Notes under the pieces: generated by a model
Seen by the model: the letters and a program-made list of their open reading frames with translations, nothing else
What the model was told of the DNA's origin: nothing
Databases searched by the model: none
Program-made: the position numbers and the translations under genes
DNA from: Skeletonema tropicum
Taxonomy: Eukaryota > Bacillariophyta > Thalassiosirophyceae > Thalassiosirales > Thalassiosiraceae
Reading direction: 5' to 3'
DNA: 64,000 nt
Assembly: GCA_037178625.1 (NCBI GenBank)
Contig: CM074147.1
Coordinates: forward strand, 744,001-808,000
Part shown: in pieces, positions 8,990 through 20,642 of the stretch
How the letters are laid out: every line of letters begins with the position of its first letter
How positions within the stretch are numbered: position 1 is the stretch's first letter

Positions 8990-9469
8990 TTAAGGTCGCG
9001 GCATAGCTTATTTTTGTACTAATTCATACGTAGCACGTATTAGTAACGTACGTTCGTAAATGCCTAGTGGTAAAGTATGACATCCACCACATCCACCATC
9101 AAACATCAAACCATGGCACAAAGTTAGCACAAATCCCCCCTACGGCACATGTCAACTACGCCAAACCTGCCAAGGGCGGTGGAGGAAATACAGCGTTATT
9201 TCGTTGTCAACCCCATCAATCGTCATTATCCGTCGGAATTCCGCCACTAAGTGCTTTTGAATTTCCAAAACTAATAGATCCACCAAATGTCGTCCCATCG
9301 ACGCTCGGCAACATTCGGCACGACAGTATCCACTCCTACACATCGTTGATACGGCTCTCGCTGAATTACAATCGTCGCAGACGCTTCACCTATCAATATA
9401 CCGTCGACGGCCGCCGGAACTCCGCCACAAACCGCCGCTTAATTTGATATCAACACGTGCTGTTATTGC
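8990..9469 (+). repeat. Left long terminal inverted repeat
   Basis: 480 bp. It contains a 126-codon open frame (9067-9447) that is identical in the right arm; I regard it as a by-product of the repeat, since it has no recognisable domain. Confidence 0.8.
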
Positions 9470-10128
9470 GATAATTCATAAAAAAATGGTCAAATCCCGT
9501 AACTATGGTCAAGTGAAACCGAGCATTTATTACTCTATCACTGCAGATCACTGCCTACCACACGACAATGTGAACTTGTGGGTGGCACCAGATTGAATAC
9601 GTGGCCGTCTTGTACTTGTACATGTGGGTTGTACCCCTCGCTGATAGTTGACAGGATTATCAATGTGCTGAGGACAAGCAATAGAGGAGACAAGTTCCTT
9701 TGGAAGAATGTTTTTGACAAGATAACGTATTGTATCCCAAACAAACATGCAATATGAACTTAAGAACCAAATGAACAACGGTTCAAGGCACTGTTGGCAG
9801 AAGATTGGGGACAGTGCGCTCAACTTAATCCGGAGTGAAATTTGTGACTTGTGCAGATGTAGCAAAACATCTGAAGATAGTCAAAGAGGCACTGGACGAG
9901 CTTGCCACAGAGATGGAAGATACAACACAGCAACCAGGCACCGAAGCTCGAGAAGATGGAATACAACATCCAGACGATAGAAGCTGATACTCTCGAAGAT
10001 GACAAGTTGGTCTTGTACATCAAGCAAAGAAGAGGAAGGTGGCAGTAAACAAAACAGCAAACGCAAGATTGAAAAGAATCATAGAGAACATCTTGTTGCT
10101 TTGACTGGGAGCGCACCACATTGCAAAG

Positions 10129-10530
10129 GTGATCTCTGGTCAGAGAATGATGGAGAGGAGCGATCAACTTTGTCGGTGGTGTGTGTATAGGACGTCTGAG
10201 ATTGATGTTTGGTGTCCTGTCCAAGTGAATGAGGTTGAAATAGTTCGAAAGGAGAAAGCAACAATGAAGAGCGACATAGATAGTGCAAGGATTAATGGAG
10301 AGCGAGGGTGCAAAGAATTCACGCTCAAGGTCAGCCTTGTCGAGAGCAACGTAACGGACAAAGAGTCAGCAAAGAAGACTCGCCACAAGAGTGCAAAAGT
10401 CCTACTATCTGAATCAGTCATGGTATCGAAACAGAGCAAAAAGACAGTCCTGTGTAACCGCGGTATCTGTAAGCAATCTGGACACACAATAGCCACTTGC
10501 TCCATGCCCAGGATAAAAGAAGGAAAGTAG
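10129..10530 (+). pseudogene. Decayed element-encoded protein with a zinc-knuckle-like end
   Basis: This 133-aa open frame inside the TTAA element ends with CNRGICKQSGHTIATC, a C-x4-C-x4-H-x4-C array close to the CCHC knuckles found at the C-terminus of many transposases. Upstream coding fragments (about 9840-9985) are in other frames and broken by stops. I infer a decayed transposase or accessory protein; the superfamily is not recognisable. Confidence 0.35.
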
Positions 10531-11094
10531 ATGAGCCATTGGATTGGGACTTGGGACAATAAAACCACAGATGCAGCGGTATCAAAGAAAGCCGAAGTCA
10601 TCAAATTATTTGACTGGTTAGTTGATCAAGTACCATAACATCATAGAAAATAATCCTCGTTTTGCAAACTCATTCTGCGTTAAAAAGGAAGCCTTCGTAA
10701 ATGCCTCTCTCTCCTCTCTCACATCTTGTAAGATTGGCTCCTTTGCAGGTGATGTCGTGTCCTTGCGACGTGCAACAGAATCAATGTATCCGATGGTATT
10801 TACACAACTCCTCTATCATCGCTGGTGTCATTTTTGGTTTTGTATAGGTGAATCATTCACAGTGAAAGTGACGGATGCTATCAAACTCATATCCCTTACG
10901 TTTTCCTGACCTGCCATAATACTGTTCAACAAATGTTTGATTTGCTCATGATGCTCCATTCGCGTCAATTTTATGCAACTTATTTTCTTCAATAGTCTAA
11001 TTCTCTGTCTCCCTTTTATTCTAAGGCACTAATACATCATGGGTGTTGTTGTTGATGATATGATATTTCCTCCCTAGTCATGGTTCTGGATCCA

Positions 11095-11574
11095 GCAATA
11101 ATAGCACGTGTTGATATCAAATTAAGCGGCGGTTTGTGGCGGAGTTCCGGCGGCCGTCGACGGTATATTGATAGGTGAAGCGTCTGCGACGATTGTAATT
11201 CAGCGAGAGCCGTATCAACGATGTGTAGGAGTGGATACTGTCGTGCCGAATGTTGCCGAGCGTCGATGGGACGACATTTGGTGGATCTATTAGTTTTGGA
11301 AATTCAAAAGCACTTAGTGGCGGAATTCCGACGGATAATGACGATTGATGGGGTTGACAACGAAATAACGCTGTATTTCCTCCACCGCCCTTGGCAGGTT
11401 TGGCGTAGTTGACATGTGCCGTAGGGGGGATTTGTGCTAACTTTGTGCCATGGTTTGATGTTTGATGGTGGATGTGGTGGATGTCATACTTTACCACTAG
11501 GCATTTACGAACGTACGTTACTGATACGTGCTACGTATGAATTAGTACAAAAATAAGCTATGCCGCGACCTTAA
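11095..11574 (-). repeat. Right long terminal inverted repeat
   Basis: Reverse complement of 8990-9469, ending in TTAA at 11571-11574. Confidence 0.8.
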
Positions 11575-11627
11575 CTATCCTCCTGGTGTTTGTTGTTGCA
11601 AGATTGCAGCAATAGAAGCTAGCGTAA

Positions 11628-12752
11628 ATGTTCAGCTCAACAATTACATGTCTTGCCACCGCATCGACAAATGCTGCTGCAAAAATGAATGCCAATGCAA
11701 AGTTAAAAGCATTTCGTCAGATTGTTCAATCCAGAGTATCCGCGCGTAGATTTGAGCCGAATGTAGCTGTGCCAGATGATGTGTGGCGAGATGTGTTGTG
11801 TATGACACTGGTAAGTACATAGTTCATATGGGAAGAAAATATAATGCATGTAACCTTTGTACAGAGCATATTCTCACGGTAGTGCGAACAACTTGTGTCC
11901 GCACTCTCATTTCATCTTCAATAAATGCAATATCAACACTGCTAATTATACTCTGCCCTTGATTTCATCAATACAACAAACTAACGACAGACATCACCAT
12001 CAGGGTTCAACCTACAACCTACCCACATGCTCCTACTACGCTGTCCCAAAATCAAAGCTACCCTCTCCAAACATGCCATGCTTGGATTTGGAAATCAATA
12101 TAGAACAAATGATGCATCCGCAATAGCCATATTCTGTGCAGATTTAGAACCAAGTAAACGTATCGATCGGATATTTGCAATGGAACGGGAAAGTGGTACA
12201 AGAGAAGACGGATACTTGGCCGTGTTACGAGTGGCAAGTTCCTTCCTGACTGGTGAAAGTTCGACGGTGTCAAGTAACAATGCAAATGGGTCGAGTACAC
12301 ACGTGTCTTCCTTCTTGAAACGTGCATTTACAAATGCATTAAGTCCAGTTCAACCAATGCCAACAATGGAACATGTGGAAAGCTGGAGTTACAAGAATGC
12401 AGGGATCATGTCACAGATGTATACAATGTCAGCAACGGCTCATGGGTTGTCTACTTGTATGATGGAGGGGTTTGATGCACGACGAGCTAAGGAAATATTG
12501 CGTATTCCTGATCGATATGGTATTCCGCTCATGGTAGCGACTGGGTATGATTACGGTGTTCCACCGGTTGTTCATGCCGACTTGAATGATGATGACCTTG
12601 ACTCAGTTGTAAATGATACATCAGAAGGGTTATCGAAACAGAAGCGTACACCTCGGTTGGAGATGAATGAAGTGTTTTTTGGTGACACGTTTGGTGAACC
12701 ATTAGACTTGGTGCAAACTCTGAGTCAAAGTGGAGATGAGGAAGCAGCGTAA
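11628..12752 (+). CDS. Nitroreductase family protein
   Basis: Two exons, 11628-11810 and 11991-12752, with a 180-bp GT-AG intron in phase 0; 314 aa. Joining them gives RQIVQSRVSARRF, the FMN-phosphate-binding start of nitroreductases, then TSPSGFNLQPTHM, the conserved (T/R)-x-PS-x-N-x-QP-W/H segment split exactly by the intron. Later GIMSQMYTMSATAHGLSTC and PLMVATGYDYG match the dimer helix and C-terminal strand. Members are FMN-dependent NAD(P)H oxidoreductases. The first about 25 residues could be an organellar presequence. The TTAA element is inserted 54 bp upstream of the start codon, so it sits in the promoter or leader. Confidence 0.82.
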
Positions 12753-13350
12753 ACTTAACTCCAGATTGAATTAAAAGAACTGTTGATACTGATACCATCC
12801 CTGAGAATGAGTTTTCCTCTCAATTCCATGTGAAAATCATCTGAATGATGTGATAGATAAAAGCACATCTTGCAACCTACCTGCCTCACACTCTCTACTT
12901 TATTGAGTTCTCTCCCGTACCACCCTCAATTGAACTCGACACAGCTTCCTTTATTGCTTCATGACTAAAGCGGAGGATACACCCCCACTGAGCAATATAA
13001 GAGTAACAAGAGAAGAAAGCATCATGCGATTGGTTTTCTAAATGGGCTTTTTTTTATTATGAATCTACTCTAAACCAACACTGAGTCAGACCTCCTTGAT
13101 TGCCAAAACAAAGAACAAGAGATACGGAAGAGTTCTCCCCCATCTATCGTAACTTCCCAGCAATTCAGTGGAGTGAGTTTGGAACTGGGAAACTATACTA
13201 CACACAACGAATTGGATTTCTCTCCCCGAACGAGTAGAGATGAAGTAATGAAAAGTGGGATCATCTCTGTAAAGAAAGAAACTAATCCCACCAATCCATT
13301 CTCTCCCCCCCCCCCCCCCTCGAGAAGAAACGTCAATAAAGTCGCTCTTT
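12753..13350. other. Convergent intergenic region
   Basis: 3' flanks of the nitroreductase (+) and histone H3 (-) genes. It contains an uninterrupted C run at about 13306-13319 and no supported gene. Confidence 0.5.
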
Positions 13351-14042
<692 letters not shown>

Positions 14043-14485
14043 GGTTGATGTGTTGTTGTTAGCGTTGAAAGTTGTTCTTTTTTATTGTGAAAAAATTATG
14101 ATGAAAAGAAGGCGCCTTTGAACTCTTTTTGGAGAGGTCTTTTTGTGCTCCGGTTTCAAAAAGGGGGCAAGTATTTGTGAAAGAGGGCATTTAGCCTTGA
14201 CAATCATAGAAAGATGTTATTTCTCAGTCTCCCTTTTATATTTAGGGCGTCCTACAGCCCCCTTTTAGCCCTGCGCCGTTTTCTATGCTACTTAAAAGAT
14301 GCAACTCGCTGATCCAGTCGCACGCACGATAGGAGGTTGCATTGCATTTTCCCAAGAATCGCCAATAGTTTGGTCCTTCTTCAGAATCACTAATGCCTTC
14401 GCCCTTCGCCCTCTCGCGACAAAAGTTTGATGCACAATAGCACAACAGAGAAGTTCCAGCGGAAAGCAGTAACAATGGCAGTATT
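14043..14485. other. Divergent promoter region of histone H3 and PAN3
   Basis: 443 bp between the two start codons. Contains GGCGCC at about 14111 and a T-rich stretch next to H3. No gene is supported. Confidence 0.4.
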
Positions 14486-16435
14486 TTGCATGGTATAGGC
14501 GCTGCAGCCTCAATCAATACAGACTTAGCAATGGACGAAATCACTGACACAGTGAATGAGCTGTCCCTGAACGCCAAGGAGTGGCGTCCAAACATAGGAT
14601 TTGCACCTACCCCTACAAACAACAACAACAAATCTGCTCTTCAACCATCATTTTCATCCGATGCAGCATCTAAAGATGACATGTCATCACAACAGGCAGC
14701 AACAGGCGTAGCAGTCAACGGAACACACTTCTTCGGAAGCGCAGCACACAGTTCTCAATCCAACTCATGGGAGGGAGGCGTAGGCCATCACCATCATCAT
14801 CATCACACAAGTTCCGCTCAGGCAGCTCCGAGAACACAAACAACAATTCCATCCTACCATTATCAACAAACCAACAACAACTCCAACCGTCAACCACGTG
14901 CCACACTCCGTAATACACTCTCACTACCATCCGATGAATATCATCACTATCGCGAATTAACTCTCCAATCACAGGCAGAAATGTTACCAAACGATGACCG
15001 ACACAAGGAAGTCCCAACATCGTTCTGTCGGGCCTACTGTCTCGATGATCATCCAAATAATACTACCAACAACAATAATACCAACACGACAACACGATCC
15101 TCCTTTGGATACCCCACAAGATTGTTTCGGGTAACGTCCACATCCGATGGGAATTTATATTGTCTACGACGGATGGACTCCATACGATGTGTCAGTCACA
15201 AGATTGTTCAAACTGTCATGCATCAATGGCTCTCCAACCCCTCGGGACGAGACAAGACTACCGCATCCTCCTCCGGGGGCTTTGATCATCCCGGTATAGT
15301 CCGATGGTACAAATGTTTCATCAGTCAACGAGCCGTCTTCTTCATTCATAATTATCACGCAGGCGCAGTTACTTTCAAAGAACGATTTTTTAACACACCC
15401 CGTGGTGAGAATGGGGTGCCTCTCCCCGAATCATTTATTTGGAGTTGTTTGACTCAATTAGTATCGGCAATTGCTGCCGTTCATGGGAGTAATTTGGCCG
15501 TAAGGACATTGCAATTGAATCATATTCTGTGTACCCAAGAGGGGAGTTCCACCGTCAAATCGAATTCTGGACCGTTTGGTCTGCCTCGTATACGACTACG
15601 TATCAATTGTGTGGGGATTGTAGACATTTTGGAATTCGAGGCGCGAAAGACGTTGGAGGAGTTGCAACGGGATGATATGCGGTCGTTGGGGTGTATTTTA
15701 CTTTCCATGACGACGGGGTCGGAAATTACCTTGAATGATATTTACAGGGGCAATAACGCGCAGCAGCAGGGACAGATTCTTGTCCCGTACTTTGACTTTG
15801 TGAGGCAGAATTATAGTCGAGAGTTATTTGTGTTGATTCATTCGTTGTTGAATCCGGGTGTTCCACCCCAGACGATTCGTGGGGTGGCTGGTTCTATGGC
15901 CATGAGGGCATTTGAAGAGTTGGATGAGGCTCATGCGTGTATTGATAATATGGATGGGTCGTTGATGGGGATTTATGAGAGTGGGAGGGCGTTGAGGTTG
16001 TTGTTGAAGTTGGCGTTTGTGAATGAGAGGCCTGAGTTTGGGATTGATAAGAATTGGAGCGAGAGTGGGTAGGTTACTGTGCTTGCTGTTGGTATCACTT
16101 TCAATTTTCTTGTGCCTTTGCGTATGCATGGACTAATTCGTTTCTCTTTGGTTCTCTATTGATACAGTGACTGCTACATTCTAAAACTATTTAGGGATTA
16201 CGTCTTTCATCAAGCTGATGGATCTGGAAGGCCCGTCATGGATTTGGGCCATGTCGTCTCTTCGTTGAATAAACTTGATGCTGCCGATGAGGAGAAAATC
16301 GTGTTGGCGTCAAGAGATGGAAAGAATATTCTGGTCCTTAGCTATGCAGATGTTGCTTGGTGCCTCGAGAAAGCGTACCAGGAGCTGTTGGAACAGGCTG
16401 TGCCTCCCGGGAGTGATGGAATGGAGAGGTACTAA
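14486..16435 (+). CDS. PAN3: PAN2-PAN3 deadenylase regulatory subunit PAN3
   Basis: Exons 14486-16068 and 16168-16435, 99-bp intron, 616 aa. LSLNAKEWRP near residue 28 fits a PAM2 motif, which binds the MLLE domain of poly(A)-binding protein. A Q/N/H-rich linker with a seven-histidine run follows. The pseudokinase part begins near FGYPTRLFRV; LAVRTLQLNHILC replaces the kinase catalytic loop. After the intron the C-terminal knob reads GDCYILKLFRDYVFHQ and VVSSLNKLDA, diagnostic of PAN3. PAN3 brings PAN2 to poly(A) tails for mRNA shortening. The N-terminal CCCH finger of animal and fungal PAN3 is not seen. Confidence 0.9.
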
Positions 16436-16631
16436 GAGATGATGATAGTGTTGGTGTTGGTGGTCTGAAATATCTTAATTAAAAGAAATGAAATAAACAG
16501 TGAAAAATTAGTTGAATTTACTTCTTCGATCAGCCGAATGCATGCAAGCAATTAGTCTAAGAAGGAAGCTCCAGTAGCTCATGCATTAACTTGGCGACAT
16601 TTACGCTGATTCCAAATAGGATGCGCTTGTG

Positions 16632-17859
16632 TCATATTATTACCTCTTTTCTATCAATCCCAAGTAACGTACAGAATTTATCAGGCAGCGGAATTTCAAC
16701 ACTGACATTACGTTTGTCTATTGCATGTACAAATTCGATACGATTCGAACACAAGAACATGCCCAACGTTCTTGAATCCTTCGCCAAAGTTCCTCCTCCA
16801 TCATACTTGTTATCACCTACAATGGGTGCATCCAAACAGTACGACAAATGTCGTCGGATCTGGTGATTTCTACCCGTCTTGGGAAGGCAATGGAGCAGTG
16901 CCAACTTGCCATATTCTTGAGTCGTGACTGTATGAACCATTCTCCAAAGTGTTACTGCGTCTTTCCCATCAATTGGGTAGTCAATGATATTATACTCCTT
17001 TCCATCTACAATAATCGTCGAATTGTTCACATCAAATCCTGATGGGATTCCGAAAGTTACTGCACAATAACTCTTTTGAACTTGTCGCGAGGCAAATAAG
17101 TGACTGAATTGTCTCATTGCATTCTTCGATTTCGCCACTAAAACACATCCACTTGTCTTTCGATCAAGTCTATGCACTGGTCGTGGTAGGTAGCATTGAG
17201 AAGATGGATTGTCCTTCTTCGACATCATAATATTGTCAGGTGGGCGTAGTACAAATGGAAGAATAGATTGTAAATCATTCCTCTTTTCACCAATACAGTC
17301 CAACCCTCCAGGCTTAGTTCACAATTGCAATGTGATCATCTTCAAATAGTACAGGATTATTTTCCCCTGACAAGAAATCTGAAATGCTTCTGGGAGGATC
17401 CACATATTTAGTGCAAGATTGTGGATAGAAACCATTGTCCAGTCGACTTCGAATTGCAATCACGTCTCCATGACAAAGTGTCATTGATGAGTCTGCAACA
17501 ATACCGAAATTGCTAATTATTGAATCAAAACTACTACTTCCTTCGGATGTAGATGTACACGAACTGTAGTCATCAGCCCGCGACACCACTAATCTTCCAT
17601 GTTGAATAGCCTTTCTTGATTGCGATGCTGATGGAAATGTATCTGGGTCTATCTTGCGGAGGATGCGATGAAAGGCTTCCTCCTCTCTGCATTCTTGTGT
17701 TGGCAGTTGTTGTTGTTGTTGGTATGGTGCATAGATGTGATCAATTTTGAATTGAGAAGGCAGTAAAGCAGCAGTGCTGCAGAATGACAACAATGTCATC
17801 ATCATTACCACACTTGTGCCTTTGACACCATTGATGTGTAGCGTAGATGTTGTCATCAT
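16632..17859 (-). CDS. RluA-family RNA pseudouridine synthase, frame broken once
   Basis: An N-terminal S4-like region (SQSRKAIQHGRLVVSR) precedes the catalytic domain with VHRLDRKTSGCVLVAKS, where the aspartate is the RluA-family nucleophile, and GRNHQIRRHL and PIVGDNKY. It isomerises uridine to pseudouridine in rRNA or tRNA. The N-x-K-P-G-G motif is interrupted at 17316: reading meets AAC TAA, and one extra base must be skipped to reach KPGGLD. I prefer M(17859), which opens a hydrophobic targeting-like segment; an in-frame ATG at 18009 also exists, but a TTTGGCGGG promoter-like site lies between them. Confidence 0.75.
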
Positions 17860-17934
17860 CCATGGGCCGGCAGCGCGAGCAAAGGCAAAATGCAATAGAT
17901 GCAAGATATGCCATGCGCATATTTTTTGGCGGGA

Positions 17935-17943
17935 GTCTACTAC
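17935..17943 (+). promoter_or_regulatory. E2F-like site TTTGGCGGG
   Basis: Matches the E2F/DP consensus TTTSSCGS. It lies between the pseudouridine synthase (-) and the METTL24-like gene (+). Role is inference. Confidence 0.3.
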
Positions 17944-18092
17944 TTCGCGGAATTTTTGATGATGACTTGAGAAGCCGATGGATCGCAAAATGGTGATGAC
18001 CATAACCATATAAATGACCGCACTACGCCTCTGATCTTCTTTCTCTTTACTCTTACTTTACATCATTACCGAGCCTCACTTCCACAATATAA

Positions 18093-19349
18093 TTGCAACA
18101 GAGCAACGACGACGAAAAGATGATGATAGCACACGAAGAGCAGGTCGCCTTCCGACCACGCTACTCGGCAGATGAATCCTCCAACGAAGCCTACGCCGAA
18201 GATTTGCGACAGCAGCGCCTCCATGTCAAGAAACGACGTGTCTATGCGGTGATAATCCTCATCATTGGATTTATTGCCATCACTGTTATTTTCCGAATAT
18301 ACTATTTTGTAACTGGTCGTGGTATTATTATTGGGAGGATGAGAATTGCCGATCATGGATCTACGAGTAGACAGAACTCATTGGCAATGAAGGAGAGCTT
18401 TGGTCTGTTTGATAACATACCGAACAGCATATGGAAGCAAAAGAAGGCTGCATCCAAAAAGGCAGTAAAGCAACAAAACAAAATCATGACGAAATCATCC
18501 AACATGCTTTCCGAGAGTGGGGCGAATATCGACGAATCCAAATGGTGGAAACAGAACTGGCTTCCCAATTTTTCATGCGATCACAAACAGTTCATTGGTG
18601 GCAAATGGATATGTGAACCAAGCCGTATCATTGATCTCGCAGATGACTACAACACTCTAACCCGTATCATTGATGTTTCAGATGAAGAAAGCAGCAATGT
18701 GACGACTGGCCGAAAAAAGAAGAAGAATAGGCAGCGAGGGAGAAAGGAATGTCTGATTTACATCTCTGGTGGAAATGATGTGGAGTTTGGACAACAATTC
18801 TCTTCTTTCATGGAAGCGCGGATGGCCGAATTACACAAAGATTCACTTTTATTCGACACATCTCTTTGTGAAATACACATTTTCAATCATTTCGTAGATC
18901 CTACACTGTTGGAAAATATGTTGCAACAGGTGAATGGTATACACATCCACCCTTTTGGATTTAGACCCGAGAACAAAGAAAGTATGGGCGTGGCTGGGGA
19001 TGGATCCGTGACTGCTTTCAAAACATTCAAGGAGACATTGAAAGAGCTCGGGCATAGAGGGAAGAACTTAGCAATCCTTGCTATAGACTGTGAGGGTTGT
19101 GAATGGGATATTTACAAGGAAGTCCTGTCATCAGATATAACGGTACAACAAATCCTCTTTCAGATGCATGGCACTCCTCACATAGCAAACCAATTCTTTA
19201 CAGAAATGCATAATGAGGGGTATGCGATATTCCATAGAGAAAAGGTTGGTGAAAGTGTGTATGACTATTCATTCTTGAAACTGAAACCGTCTTATTTCGG
19301 TTCCACAAAGCCGCGATTGCGTGAAGAGAAGGAAAGCCTCAGTACTTAA
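18093..19349 (+). CDS. METTL24-like type II membrane methyltransferase
   Basis: 418 aa. A basic cytoplasmic tail is followed by one membrane helix at about residues 50-72 (VYAVIILIIGFIAITVIF) and a luminal domain. WICEPSRI and a lysine-rich loop lead to LIYISGGNDVEFG. ILAIDCEGCEWDIYKEV is the acidic motif of Methyltransf_24/METTL24 proteins, usually a D-x-E-G-x-E-W pattern, and LFQMHG follows as the next strand. The fold predicts an S-adenosylmethionine-dependent enzyme in the secretory pathway; its substrate is unknown. M(18120) is an alternative start. Confidence 0.75.
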   Translation: MQQSNDDEKMMIAHEEQVAFRPRYSADESSNEAYAEDLRQQRLHVKKRRVYAVIILIIGFIAITVIFRIYYFVTGRGIIIGRMRIADHGSTSRQNSLAMKESFGLFDNIPNSIWKQKKAASKKAVKQQNKIMTKSSNMLSESGANIDESKWWKQNWLPNFSCDHKQFIGGKWICEPSRIIDLADDYNTLTRIIDVSDEESSNVTTGRKKKKNRQRGRKECLIYISGGNDVEFGQQFSSFMEARMAELHKDSLLFDTSLCEIHIFNHFVDPTLLENMLQQVNGIHIHPFGFRPENKESMGVAGDGSVTAFKTFKETLKELGHRGKNLAILAIDCEGCEWDIYKEVLSSDITVQQILFQMHGTPHIANQFFTEMHNEGYAIFHREKVGESVYDYSFLKLKPSYFGSTKPRLREEKESLST

Positions 19350-19747
19350 TGCCTAACTGGCTTTCTACCGACATACACAAGCAGGCTGGTAGAGGACAGT
19401 TATGCACCAGACTGCAACGAATCCATGACAGGAACTCTACCTGTTCGGTTTGTTCATGTAAAAAGTGCATTTGAATGTTTTATCAGCACCCAAAGCTCTA
19501 TCTACGAACTACGAAGTTGGATCTAGCGATAGACAATATGGTAAAGACTAGAACGCGCTTGGGGGCATTGAACTACACTAGCAATGCACAAAGCAGCCAA
19601 ACGACTGGCGCCAGTGGAAATAGCATACAATATGTAGATGATTGATCCGTTGTACATTCACATAGCAAAGATATCTAGTTACATTTATCAGCACTTGTGC
19701 TCGCTGAGCACCTTCATCGTCTCATCCGAAAATCATACCTGAAAAGA
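19350..19747. other. Convergent intergenic region
   Basis: 3' flank of the METTL24-like gene. Nothing recognisable. Confidence 0.4.
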
Positions 19748-20642
19748 TCAAGCCCTTGCAGCTTTTGCAGCAGCTTCTCTCTCCGGACTTTTGGTTGAAA
19801 TTACAAAAGCCTGATGAGCGCGAAGAGCAGTGGCAAAGTCAGCCTTAGTCACTGTCCCGAACCCATACCACTCTTTCAGTGTTTCCACTAGCTTTATCAT
19901 GTCCAAGACTTGCGGCAATCATGAAATGCTTCACCGCTTTTTCGAGCTGACATTGCTGTGCAATGGTTACCCCAAGATTGTACCTGGCCTCAGGATGACC
20001 TCCGATAGCAGCCTCTTCCCAGTGATAGACGCTTTTCTCCGCGTCCATTTCAACTCCCTCCCCGATCGCATACATATTTGCTAGCAAATGATGAGCGACA
20101 ATATCGCCCATCTTGCTCGCCTTTGTCAATAATTCGAGTGCAACACCATAGTTTTGTACCATTTTTGCCTCGGCACCCTTATGGCGGATTGCAACTGGAT
20201 CGCCAGCTTTGATTCGTTTCTTGAAATTCCGCTCTGTTTCTGCCGATGTCGAGGCGTAGGGCTCGCGGCAAAATGGGCACAGCGGTTTTTTCACAGAACG
20301 CCCATCTTTCATTTGGTTCGTAAAGGCACAACCTTCACACATCAACACGCTGCAGCATGATGACGTTAGAGATTTATCTTCGTCAGTTGACAAAGGTAGG
20401 CAGCAGATGGGGCAGTCCCCAAAGTGAGTGCTTTCAGGCTGCTTGAACAGCAACTCCTCTCGCAGTTCCGCCATTCGCTGTTTGCATTCTTTTTTATGCT
20501 GCTTCCAGTGATTTTTCTGGCATTGGACACTGCAATAACTAACGAGATAGCAAGCTGTGCATTTCTTCAATTTGATGTCTTCCAGTTGTTTGATGCCGCA
20601 TGCAGCGCAACAAATGTGATCAGCCTTGTCATTTGCGCTCAT
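19748..20642 (-). CDS. MYND zinc-finger protein with Sel1-like repeats, frame broken near the C-terminus
   Basis: CAACGIKQLEDIKLKKCTAC with CSVQCQKNHWKQHKKEC is a full MYND finger (residues about 11-52). A second cysteine cluster, CPICCLPL to CPFCREPY, is RING-like. Sel1-type repeats follow: AHHLLANMYAIGEG and ARYNLGVTIAQ. In the frame used so far the protein ends in unrelated residues at 19845, but from about 19892 the next frame continues with ETLKEWYGFGTVTKADFATA and a C-terminal helix to a stop at 19748, as in related diatom proteins. One base (or two fewer) separates the frames. Likely a protein-protein interaction adaptor. Confidence 0.75.

Larger units (their letters stand above)
8990..11574. 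mobile_element. 2.6-kb TTAA-flanked element with 480-bp inverted arms
   Basis: Arms 8990-9469 and 11095-11574 are inverted copies that differ at only a few bases, for example near 9041 and 9462. Both outer ends read TTAAGGTCGCGGCATAGC, so the element is bounded by TTAA at each side, the target of piggyBac-type transposases. The two flanks joined across a single TTAA match the solo copy at 3647-3716, which supports a clean insertion. The interior (9470-11094) holds broken coding fragments, not an intact transposase. The near-identity of the arms argues for a recent insertion or ongoing gene conversion. Confidence 0.75.

Noticed and set aside
9067..9447. 126-codon open frame identical in both arms of the TTAA element
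   Set aside because: Identity follows from the inverted repeat itself; the composition is unlike the neighbouring genes and no domain is visible.
13300..13322. C14 tract near the H3 gene as a feature
   Set aside because: A plain homopolymer in a 3' flank; nothing else supports a function.
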